Below, piece by piece: positions 35,184-42,558 of a stretch of 64,000 bases of DNA. Made by a program: the position numbers and the translations under genes. This DNA comes from Actinotalea subterranea (lineage in GTDB: Bacteria > Actinomycetota > Actinomycetes > Actinomycetales > Cellulomonadaceae): positions 519,594 to 583,593 of the forward strand of contig NZ_VTTP01000001.1 in assembly GCF_008364845.1 (NCBI RefSeq). The letters run 5' to 3'. Every line of letters starts with the position of its first letter. The stretch's first letter is position 1. The notes beneath the pieces were generated by a model. The model made no database searches. It worked only from the letters and a program-made list of their open reading frames with translations, and had not been told where the DNA came from.

Positions 35184-36323
35184 TCAGTGCCGCGCCCGCC
35201 CGACGGCGTCGCGCAGGGCCTCACCCGCGAGGGCCGCGACGCGCGTATGGCCGGCCTCGCTCAGATGGACGCCGTCGTCCGTGCAGCCGGGCAGCCACCC
35301 GCCGCTCATCTCGACGGCCCTCGCGACGTCGACGACCGCCGCGACGGGGGCCGGGCACGAGCGCAGCCACGCGTTGAGGTCGCTCCGCGCAGCCTCCCGG
35401 TCGCACGCTCCGGGTCCGTCGTCCGTAGCGATGGGCGGCACCGTGGCTGCCAGGACCCGCCAGCCGCGCTCGGCGAGCAGGCGCCAGTGGGACTCGAGGG
35501 CGGCCCGCGCACGAGCCGCCGACGGCCCCGGGCCCTGCAGGTCGTTGGTGCCCAGGGCGCTCAGCGCCCACGTCGGCCGGACCCATGCGGCGAGCGCGAG
35601 CCGCCGACGCAGGCCCTCCACCCGCGCGGCGTCGTCGGCCGTCGCCCCGCTGACCGAGAGGTTCAGATACGGGACGTGTCCCGCGAGCGCGCGGTGCACC
35701 CACCCGAGGTGCTCGGCGGTCCCCCTGCGATCGCCGAAGCCGACCCCGTTCGAGTCGCCGAGGACCACACCCACGGGCGCCCCGGGGACACCGCCCTCAC
35801 CGAGCAGCGCCCACGGGGCGTAGCCGTACGCCGTCGAGGGCGCCGGCGCGGGACCCCTCAGGAGGTCCTGCGCGAGGGACCACTCCCCCGCCGCCGCGTC
35901 CGTCTGGGGCCCCAGGGGGAACCGGCCGCCGGGCGGCACCCGGACGACGGTGCGGCTGACCAGGACATCGCCCGGCGCCACCGCCAGCCCGATCCCGTCG
36001 GACAACGCGTGGGCACCGGGCGGCAGCTCGAGGACGTCATGCCCGTCGAACCGCACGTCCATGGTCACGGTCCCGGCGCCACGCCCGCCCGGGCGGAGCT
36101 CGAGCGCCGAGCGCACCTCGATCGGCGCGGGACCGTCGGCCTCCCGGCCGCCGTCGTCGTACCAGTTCGCGAACCCCAGCCGGACCGACGCGGCCTCGAC
36201 GTGCACCCGGTGGGCCATCGACGTGGTCCGCACGCGCTCCCCCGGGGCCGACAGGTGTCGATCCCCTGTGACCCGCACCAGCACGTGCGGGTTGTCGGCC
36301 ACCGGGAGGAGCCGCCCCGTCAT
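35184..36323 (-). CDS. SGNH/GDSL-family esterase at the end of the sugar ABC operon
   Basis: A 379-aa protein whose ATG (36323) overlaps the stop of the second permease. Residues 1-150 form a beta-rich N-terminal domain. The SGNH hydrolase follows: block I GVVLGDSNGVGFG (Ser nucleophile), block II around SVSGATADD, block III ALGTNDL and block V DDGVHLSEAGH (Asp/His). Family members with this two-domain layout often remove acyl groups from glycans. No signal peptide is visible, so it would act inside the cell on imported, esterified oligosaccharide. Acetyl-ester specificity is inference. Confidence 0.85.
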   Translation of the reverse strand: MTGRLLPVADNPHVLVRVTGDRHLSAPGERVRTTSMAHRVHVEAASVRLGFANWYDDGGREADGPAPIEVRSALELRPGGRGAGTVTMDVRFDGHDVLELPPGAHALSDGIGLAVAPGDVLVSRTVVRVPPGGRFPLGPQTDAAAGEWSLAQDLLRGPAPAPSTAYGYAPWALLGEGGVPGAPVGVVLGDSNGVGFGDRRGTAEHLGWVHRALAGHVPYLNLSVSGATADDAARVEGLRRRLALAAWVRPTWALSALGTNDLQGPGPSAARARAALESHWRLLAERGWRVLAATVPPIATDDGPGACDREAARSDLNAWLRSCPAPVAAVVDVARAVEMSGGWLPGCTDDGVHLSEAGHTRVAALAGEALRDAVGRARH

Positions 36324-37213
36324 CCCTTCAACCCACCCGCGAAGCCCTGGATGATGTGGCGCTGGAGGAAGAAGTACACGACCAGGACCGGCAGCGCGGC
36401 GATGACCATGCCCGCGAAGATCAGGCCCCACTCGCTCGCGAACTCGCCCTGGAACGAGAACACCGCGACGGGCAGGGTGCGGTTGGGCGTCCCGGACATG
36501 TAGAGCAGCGGCACCAGGAAGTCGTTCCAGGTGTTGATCGCGTTGATGATGATCACGGTCCCGGTGACCGGCCGCAGCAGCGGGAAGACGACGTGCCAGA
36601 AGGTCCGCCACCACCCCGCGCCGTCGATGCGTGCCGCCTCCTCGAAGCTCGGCGACTGCGTCTTGAGGAAGCCCGCGTACAAGAAGACGGTCATCGGCAT
36701 GAGCGAGCCCGCGTAGAAGATGATGAGCGCGGTGTGCGTCTGGAGCAGCCCGACGTCGCGCATGAGCATGTACAGCGGCACCATGCCGAGCTGCCCGGGG
36801 ATCATGAGGCCGAGCAGGAAGAGCATGAGCTTGGGACCGCTCGTGCGCCGCGCCCCCCGCACGATCGCGTAGCCGGCCATGGCGCCGATGATGATCGCGA
36901 CCGTGATGCTGACCGCTGTCACGAGCACGCTGTTCACGAGCGCACGGCCGAGGTCCGCCTCCGTCCAGGCCGTCTCGTAGTTGCCCAGGAAGAAGCCCTC
37001 GGGCAGCGCCACGGTCGACGCGGCGATCTCCGGCTGCGTCTTGAACGACATCGACACGAGGATGTACAGCGGGATGAGGTACGCGATCGTGACCGGGATC
37101 ATCACGAGCTCGAGGACCGGCCTCCCGTACGCACCCCGACGACGACGGCGCGGGGCGCGGCCGGTCGGCGGTGCGGGGGACGCGGCGGGGGCCACCTGGA
37201 CCACGGAGGTCAT
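36320..37213 (-). CDS. CUT1 sugar ABC importer permease 2 (MalG-like)
   Basis: A 297-aa inner-membrane protein with six helices. The EAA loop contacting the ATPase is EEAARIDGAGWWRTFWHVVFP. A basic disordered N-terminus (RRRRRGAYG) precedes helix 1. ATG 37213 overlaps the stop of permease 1 and its stop overlaps the SGNH gene. No ATPase gene is in the operon, so a shared MsiK-type ATPase encoded elsewhere is expected. Confidence 0.95.
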   Translation of the reverse strand: MTSVVQVAPAASPAPPTGRAPRRRRRGAYGRPVLELVMIPVTIAYLIPLYILVSMSFKTQPEIAASTVALPEGFFLGNYETAWTEADLGRALVNSVLVTAVSITVAIIIGAMAGYAIVRGARRTSGPKLMLFLLGLMIPGQLGMVPLYMLMRDVGLLQTHTALIIFYAGSLMPMTVFLYAGFLKTQSPSFEEAARIDGAGWWRTFWHVVFPLLRPVTGTVIIINAINTWNDFLVPLLYMSGTPNRTLPVAVFSFQGEFASEWGLIFAGMVIAALPVLVVYFFLQRHIIQGFAGGLKG

Positions 37214-38148
37214 GCGTCGACCTCCCCGCGCCGGGTCACCGACATCTGGAGGAACACGATGAGCGCGACGATCATCGTCAGGACCAGGGCGATCGCCGAG
37301 CCGTAGCCGTAGTTCCCGTACACGAACGCCTCCTTGTACATGACCAGGGACAGCGTCTGGGTCGAGACGCCGGGGCCGCCGCCCGTCATGACGAAGACCT
37401 GGTCGAAGAGCTTGAGCGACGACGTCATCGTCAGCGCGGTCGCGATCGTGACCGCCTGACCCAGCAGCGGACGCGTGACGCTCCAGAACTTGCGGACGGT
37501 CCCGGCACCGTCGATCGCAGCCGCCTCGTAGAGCTCCTCGGGGATGCCCTGGAGGCCCGCGAGGAAGATGACCATCGACATGCCCACGTGGTGCCAGATG
37601 ACGCTCGCGATGATCGACCACAGCGCCAGGCGCTCGTTGCCGAGCCAGCTCTGGCGCAGGCCCTCGAGACCGATCGCGCTCATCGCGCTGTCGAGCGGGC
37701 CGCCAGGCGTGTAGATGTACTGCCACAGCAGACCGGTGATGACGGGCGGGAGCATCATCGGGGCGAAGAACACCGTGCGCAGCAGGTTGCGGCCGCGGAT
37801 CGCGCTGTTGAGGGCCAGCGCGAGGAGCAGCCCGAGGCCCGTCTGCACGATCGTGAGCACCACGGCGATGGTCAGCGTGTTGGTGAGCGACGCCGTCGCG
37901 GTCTGGTCGCCGAGCATCTGCCGGAAGTTGTCCAGGCCCACCCAGCTCGCCTCGGCGCTGCCGCGCCAGTCCGTGAACGCGTAGAGCGCGCCGGCGAGGC
38001 TCGGGTAGAGGACGACGACGCCGTAGACCGCGAGCGCCGGGAGCAGGAACCACTGCGGCACCTGACGCATCGCGGCGCGTCGGCGCCGCCCGGGCACGCC
38101 CGAGGAGGGCCGCGTCGCGACCCTCCTCGGACTCGTCGAGATGCTCAA
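37210..38148 (-). CDS. CUT1 sugar ABC importer permease 1 (MalF-like)
   Basis: A 312-aa permease with six helices and the EAA loop EELYEAAAIDGAGTVRKFWSVTRP. The start assigned is TTG 38148, overlapping the TGA of the binding-protein gene in the same coupled manner as its neighbours. The alternative is ATG 38070, which would remove a basic N-terminal tail of 26 residues just before helix 1. Works with the adjacent permease and lipoprotein to import an oligosaccharide. Confidence 0.92.
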   Translation of the reverse strand: MSISTSPRRVATRPSSGVPGRRRRAAMRQVPQWFLLPALAVYGVVVLYPSLAGALYAFTDWRGSAEASWVGLDNFRQMLGDQTATASLTNTLTIAVVLTIVQTGLGLLLALALNSAIRGRNLLRTVFFAPMMLPPVITGLLWQYIYTPGGPLDSAMSAIGLEGLRQSWLGNERLALWSIIASVIWHHVGMSMVIFLAGLQGIPEELYEAAAIDGAGTVRKFWSVTRPLLGQAVTIATALTMTSSLKLFDQVFVMTGGGPGVSTQTLSLVMYKEAFVYGNYGYGSAIALVLTMIVALIVFLQMSVTRRGEVDA

Positions 38149-39443
38149 CGCGAGGCCGCCTCGTAGGCCGCGTCGAGGGCCTCGAGCAGGTCGTCGACCG
38201 TCGCCGAGCCGCTCACCATCTGCTGCCCAGTGGTCATCAGCGCATCCGCGATGGTGCCTGCGGGCCAGGCGTGGTTCGCGAACGGCGTCGTGCGACCCGA
38301 GTCGAGGTACGGCTGCACCGAGCGGTTGAGGCCGTTGTCCACGGGATCGGCGTTGGTCAGCGCGGGGATGGCGCCGGTCGCCTCGGCCCAGGCGGCCGTG
38401 CGCTCGGGCGCCGAGATGTACTCGAGGAAGGCCGTCGCCGCAGCGGCGTGCTCGGCGTCCTTGTTGACGACGAGGTAGTCGGGGCTGAAGGGGATGTGCG
38501 TCTCCTCCGGGTCGTCGCTCGCGGGGAACGCGAAGGACCCGAGGCGATCCTCGCCGCCTTCGAAGAAGCCCGCGAGGACGGGCGACGCGGCCGACGGCAT
38601 CACGACGATCGCGGCCTCACCGCTGCCGACCGACTGCATGGCGGGGTCGCCCGGCATCCCGAGCGGGTCCGGCGTCGTGTAGCCGTTGTCGATGAGCCAC
38701 ATGAGCTTCTCGAAGGTCTCGCGCCAGCCGGCCGACTCCGCGAAGCTCGTCTCGCCGGCCTCGAGGTCCGCGTAGAAGTCGGGCTCCGCACCGTTGACCA
38801 GCGTCGCCGACAGCGCGTACGTGAGGAACTGGATCACGTAGTTGTCCGCCAGGCCGAGCGCGATCGGCACCTTGCCCGCCGCCTTGAGCTCGTCGAGGAC
38901 CTCGACGAGCTCGTCCCAGGTCGTGGGCGGCTCGACGCCGACCTCCTCGAACACGTCCTTGTTGTAGAACGCGAGGATCGCCTGGCCGAACGTCGGGTAG
39001 GCGTACACCGCGTCGCCGTCCTGCTGGAGGGGCGCGAACGACTCGGGGACGTACTGGGCCCACTCCTGGTCGGAGAGGTCCATGAGGACGCCCTCGTTGG
39101 CGAGGTTGAGCACCGACGAGGGTGCTGCGTAGCCGGGCGCCGACCGGTAGATGTCCGGGGCGGTTCCGGAGGTGATCTGGATGCGGAGCTGCTCGTTGAG
39201 CGCTCCGGCCTCGGCGTACGTCCCGTTGACCGCGACGCCGGTCTCGGCCTCGAAGTCCTCGGTGAAGAGCTCGAGACCGCGTTCGCTGGTGGTCGCGAGC
39301 GTCAGGGTGCCGCCCAGGTCGCCGTCGGCGTCCGGGGTCTCGGCCCCCTCCGACGCGTTGCCGCTCGAGCACGCGGCGAGCAGGGCGAGAGCTGTGGCGG
39401 CGCCGACGGCGGCAAGGCCGCGGTGCCTCAGGTCGACATCCAT
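38145..39443 (-). CDS. CUT1 sugar ABC importer solute-binding lipoprotein
   Basis: A 432-aa lipoprotein: signal peptide and lipobox LLAACSS (Cys25), then a family 1 extracellular binding domain with LTLATTSERGLELFTEDFEAETG, GTAPDIYRS, YAYPTFGQAILAFYNKDVFEEVG and PPTTWDELVEVL. ATG 39443 has AATGGAGG upstream. It is first of the transport genes and follows the alcohol dehydrogenase by 85 bp. The ligand is presumably the sugar or oligosaccharide whose L-6-deoxyhexose is oxidised by the island. Aromatic-rich pocket residues cannot be resolved from sequence alone. Confidence 0.95.
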   Translation of the reverse strand: MDVDLRHRGLAAVGAATALALLAACSSGNASEGAETPDADGDLGGTLTLATTSERGLELFTEDFEAETGVAVNGTYAEAGALNEQLRIQITSGTAPDIYRSAPGYAAPSSVLNLANEGVLMDLSDQEWAQYVPESFAPLQQDGDAVYAYPTFGQAILAFYNKDVFEEVGVEPPTTWDELVEVLDELKAAGKVPIALGLADNYVIQFLTYALSATLVNGAEPDFYADLEAGETSFAESAGWRETFEKLMWLIDNGYTTPDPLGMPGDPAMQSVGSGEAAIVVMPSAASPVLAGFFEGGEDRLGSFAFPASDDPEETHIPFSPDYLVVNKDAEHAAAATAFLEYISAPERTAAWAEATGAIPALTNADPVDNGLNRSVQPYLDSGRTTPFANHAWPAGTIADALMTTGQQMVSGSATVDDLLEALDAAYEAASR

Positions 39444-39528
39444 GATTCCTCCATTGGATCCATCGGACGGGGGGTTCGGTGCCAGGACTCGAGCAGCCGG
39501 CCGGCGGCGGTCGCCGCAGGTCCGGACG

Positions 39529-40608
39529 TCATGCGTGCACGGGGTCGAAGACCACGAGCACCTTGCCTGCGACGTCGTGACCTCGTGCGAGGTCGCTGAA
39601 CGCTGCGGGCGCCTCCTCCGGGGTGACCCGGAGGGAGATGAGGGATGCCAGGAGGTCGGGGACCTCGCCGGCCCACCGGGCCGTGGCGGCGAACTCGGCC
39701 GGCGAGTAGCAGAACGCGCCGACGAGCGTGCGCTCCTGGGTCGAGACGGCGAACGCGTCCAGGCGCACGTCGGGTGCGGCCATGCCGACCAGGACGCACC
39801 GGCCGCCGGGCTGCGTGGCGTTCAGCGCGGTCGCGATCGTGGCCGAGGAGCCGACGGCGTCGAGCGTCACCTCAGCGGGGCCGCCAGCCTGGACCTGCTC
39901 CGCGACGTCGCCGGCCGCCGGGTCGAGCACCTGCGCACCGAGGCCCGCCACGAGCAGTCGGCGTGACTCGAGGGGTTCACTGACCCGGATGCGCCCGGCA
40001 CCGAGGCGCCGGCACGCGAGCACCGCAGCCTGGCCGATCGGTCCCCCACCGAGCACGAGGACGTCCGCCCCCTCGCGGACCTCTCCCCGTACGGCTGCGT
40101 GGTAGCCGACGGCGAGCGGCTCGACGAGGGCTCCGTGCGTGACTCTGGAGGCACCGGAGGAGCCGGAGGTGAAGGGCACCACGTTGCTGGCGGGGACCGC
40201 GAGGTAGTCCGCGAAGGCGCTCGTGAGATCGGGGTCGACGCCGATGACCCGGCGGCTCCGGCAGATGTGGCCGCGACCGGCGTGGCAGGCGGGGCACTGC
40301 CCGCAGGCGAGGCCGGGGTTGACCGTGACGAGGTCGCCCAGGCCGGCTTCCCCGCCCCGTGCGCCTGGGCCGAGGCCGACGACGGTGCCGACCGTCTCAT
40401 GGCCCATGACCTGACCCGGGCGGCGCCGCCCGTTCTCGCCCGTGTACCCATGGAGGTCGGAGCCGCAGATGCCCGTCGCGTGGATGCGCAGCAGGACCTC
40501 GCCGGGGCCGGCCTCGGGCGTGGGCAGCTCCGCGACGGAGAGGTGTCCGTAGTCCTCGAGGACGAGCGCTCGCATCGTCGTCGGAGGCGCTGCGGTGAGC
40601 TGGGCCAT
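39529..40608 (-). CDS. zinc-dependent MDR alcohol/sugar dehydrogenase
   Basis: A 359-aa medium-chain dehydrogenase. Catalytic zinc ligands: CGSD near residue 49, GHE (HETVGTVVG) and EPLA. The structural zinc Cys cluster is CGQCPACHAGRGHIC. The nucleotide-binding motif is GGGPIGQAAV. ATG 40608 has GAGG upstream. In this island it could oxidise the free sugar to its lactone or the 2-keto-3-deoxy acid to the 2,4-diketo acid; the sequence does not decide. Its promoter region holds an IclR-type box and a GTTTCA palindrome, so it likely heads the ADH-ABC-SGNH operon. Confidence 0.92.
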   Translation of the reverse strand: MAQLTAAPPTTMRALVLEDYGHLSVAELPTPEAGPGEVLLRIHATGICGSDLHGYTGENGRRRPGQVMGHETVGTVVGLGPGARGGEAGLGDLVTVNPGLACGQCPACHAGRGHICRSRRVIGVDPDLTSAFADYLAVPASNVVPFTSGSSGASRVTHGALVEPLAVGYHAAVRGEVREGADVLVLGGGPIGQAAVLACRRLGAGRIRVSEPLESRRLLVAGLGAQVLDPAAGDVAEQVQAGGPAEVTLDAVGSSATIATALNATQPGGRCVLVGMAAPDVRLDAFAVSTQERTLVGAFCYSPAEFAATARWAGEVPDLLASLISLRVTPEEAPAAFSDLARGHDVAGKVLVVFDPVHA

Positions 40609-40632
40609 CGAACCTCGGTCTCGTCGTCGAGT

Positions 40633-40648
40633 GTTTCACCAGTTGAAC
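40633..40648. promoter_or_regulatory. GTTTCA-type palindrome upstream of the alcohol dehydrogenase
   Basis: GTTTCACCAGTTGAAC is an imperfect palindrome 25 bases before ATG 40608. It shares 13 of 17 aligned positions with the perfect site at 49854-49870 in front of the GH2 gene. The binding protein is unknown. Confidence 0.5.
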
Positions 40649-40653
40649 GGTGA

Positions 40654-40667
40654 TTCCTGATGCTGAA
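40654..40667. promoter_or_regulatory. IclR-type box 2 upstream of the alcohol dehydrogenase
   Basis: TTCCTGATGCTGAA, TTC-N8-GAA, sharing the core ATGCTGAA with box 1 (34142). It lies 46 bases upstream of the dehydrogenase start. Confidence 0.65.
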
Positions 40668-40742
40668 CCGAGGTTAGCCCGGCACATGCCGTGGATGCAA
40701 GGACCGGGTCGCCTGACCGGCACCGATGCCCGGTCAGGTCGC

Positions 40743-41600
40743 TCAGGGGAGCCGCCCGAGCCGGTCGAGGACACGCGCGAGTGCGCCACCCAGGACCTCC
40801 TCGACCTCCTGCGAGGCGAGCCCCGCGCGTCGGCGGACGACCTCGAGGGACTGGCGGTAGGTCAGGTGCCGCGCCGCGACGGGGTGGTCCGAGCCCCACA
40901 CCAGGCGCGCGGACCCGAACGTCGCGCGGAGCTCGCGCAGCACGTGGAGCACGCCCGTGTAGGGCACGTCCCACGGCTCCGGAGCGAGGTAGTGGAAGCC
41001 GGACACCTTCACGTGGGCCGACGGCGCGTCGGCCAGCGCCACGAGGCCGTCCAGGTGCGGGCGCGAGGCGGGGTCGACCAGGCCCTGGTGATGGATGAGC
41101 ACGGGCGCCGCCCCCGGGTGCTCCAGCAGGAGGGCACGCAGGTCGGCGTGCCACACCGGCGGGACGTGCAGGCTCACGAGGACGCCGAGGTCCGCAGCGC
41201 GCTCCAGGAGGTCGCCCGCCTCGCTCGTGCGCAGCCAGCCGTCGTCCTCGTCAGCGAGGTAGTGCGTGACCCCTACCGCTCCCGTGCGCCCCACCTCGTC
41301 CTCGAGCCGCCGAGCGATCCCCGCCCGGTGGTAGCTCGCGGACCAGCGCGAGTCGACGTCGACCACCGCCAGCAGCCGTCCGGGGTGGCGCCTCGCCGCC
41401 GCCGCGACGTAGTCGTTGTTGTCGCTGTTGGCCGTCCGGGGGTCGGGCCCCCCGATCCGGGCGGCGACGACGAGGGCGGCGTCGACGCCGTGCTCGTCGA
41501 GGGTTCGTAGGAGGCGGCCGGAGCGAGCCCGGTCCGGGTCGGGCTCGTGCGCGTCGTAGGGCCAGGTCCGCCAGGCGTGGCAGTGGGCGTCGAGGATCAC
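40743..41600 (-). CDS. amidohydrolase-family lactonase (L-fuconolactonase/COG3618 type)
   Basis: A 285-aa TIM-barrel amidohydrolase starting at GTG 41600. Features: N-terminal metal motif DAHCHAWR (H-x-H), a central SLHVPP strand, IHHQGL, and the catalytic Asp in LVWGSDHPVA near the C-terminus. This layout belongs to the group containing L-fuconolactonase, L-rhamnono-lactonase and 2-pyrone-4,6-dicarboxylate lactonase. Context selects a sugar lactonase opening L-fucono- or L-rhamnono-1,4-lactone. Divergent from the IclR gene across 116 bases with an IclR-type box. Confidence 0.85.
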   Translation of the reverse strand: MILDAHCHAWRTWPYDAHEPDPDRARSGRLLRTLDEHGVDAALVVAARIGGPDPRTANSDNNDYVAAAARRHPGRLLAVVDVDSRWSASYHRAGIARRLEDEVGRTGAVGVTHYLADEDDGWLRTSEAGDLLERAADLGVLVSLHVPPVWHADLRALLLEHPGAAPVLIHHQGLVDPASRPHLDGLVALADAPSAHVKVSGFHYLAPEPWDVPYTGVLHVLRELRATFGSARLVWGSDHPVAARHLTYRQSLEVVRRRAGLASQEVEEVLGGALARVLDRLGRLP

Positions 41601-41693
41601 GCAGGGCCTCCCGAGGTCCGCGGCCGGCCCACCGCGCTGGTGGACAGCCGGTATCGGACGCTAGTAGTTTGCGTTTCCTAGGCGCAACACCGA

Positions 41694-41707
41694 TTCTCGA
41701 TACTGAA
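41694..41707. promoter_or_regulatory. IclR-type box 3 between the lactonase and IclR genes
   Basis: TTCTCGATACTGAA, TTC-N8-GAA, ending nine bases before the IclR ATG at 41717, consistent with autorepression. A separate inverted repeat TTGCG-N9-CGCAA lies at 41669-41687. Confidence 0.65.
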
Positions 41708-41716
41708 CGGGTGACC

Positions 41717-42502
41717 ATGGCTGAGCACGACGCACCCCGGTTCGCGACCCCAGCGGCCGCCCGGACGCTCCAGGTCCTCGAGCTGCTCGCCGACACGGGC
41801 GAGAGCCTGAACCTCACCGAGATCGCGGCGCGCCTCGACCTGCCCAAGTCGAGCGTCCACCACATGCTCGCCGTGCTCACCGAGTTCGGCTGGGTCGAGC
41901 GCGACCCCGAGACGCTGCGGGTCACGCTCGGGCTCCGCGCCTGGGAGGTCGGCCAGGCCTACCACGTGGCGCAGTCCATGACGCAGCGCGCACGGCCCTT
42001 CATGGACCGGGTGCGGGACGAGATCGGCGAGACCGTGCGCCTCGCCGTCCGCTCCGGCACCGACCAGGTCTGCATCGCGAAGAGCGCGGGCCCGCACCAG
42101 CTCGTGTTCGACCAGCGGGTCGGCGCACGCCTGCCCTGCCACGCCACGGGCCTCGGCAAGGCCCTGCTCGTCGGGCTCACGGGGCCCGAGCTCGAGGCCC
42201 TCTACGCGGACGGCCTCGAGCAGTACACCGAGACGACCCTGCCCGACGTCGCGAGCCTGCGCGCCGAGCTCGAGGTCGCGGCAGGCTCGGGCTACGCCGA
42301 GGACCACGGCGAGTACATCCTCGGCATCCGCTGCGTCGCCGTGCCCGTGCGCCGGCCCGACGGCGTCATCGTCAGCGCCCTGTCCGTGAGCGGGCCGACG
42401 CGACGGTTCGACGACGCGCACGTCGCCGAGTCCCTCGACTCCCTCCAGCGCGCCGCGCGCGAGCTCGGACGACGCCTCGGCGAGGAGACCGACCTGACCT
42501 GA
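41717..42502 (+). CDS. IclR-family regulator of the sugar-acid island
   Basis: A 261-aa protein; ATG 41717 is preferred over an upstream in-frame start that would read through the operator (GTG 41711 is a near alternative). The N-terminal winged helix contains LNLTEIAARLDLPKSSVHHML. The C-terminal effector domain contains RLPCHATGLGKALL and YAEDHGEYILGIRCVAVPV, both conserved in IclR. The shared TTC-N8-GAA boxes at its own promoter, the dehydrogenase promoter and the lut/FAH space suggest that it governs the whole pathway. Likely effector is a pathway acid such as a 2-keto-3-deoxy sugar acid, which is inference. Confidence 0.92.
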   Translation: MAEHDAPRFATPAAARTLQVLELLADTGESLNLTEIAARLDLPKSSVHHMLAVLTEFGWVERDPETLRVTLGLRAWEVGQAYHVAQSMTQRARPFMDRVRDEIGETVRLAVRSGTDQVCIAKSAGPHQLVFDQRVGARLPCHATGLGKALLVGLTGPELEALYADGLEQYTETTLPDVASLRAELEVAAGSGYAEDHGEYILGIRCVAVPVRRPDGVIVSALSVSGPTRRFDDAHVAESLDSLQRAARELGRRLGEETDLT

Positions 42503-42517
42503 GCGCCGACGGCGCTC
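42501..42517 (+). terminator. hairpin after the IclR gene
   Basis: GAGCGCC-GAC-GGCGCTC, a perfect 7-bp stem with a 3-base loop, begins within the IclR stop codon and precedes the GH-like gene at 42559. With no T-tract it may attenuate readthrough into the catabolic genes without ending it. Confidence 0.45.
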
Positions 42518-42558
42518 GCCGGGGGCGACGACGCCCCACCCGACCAGACGGAGCCACA

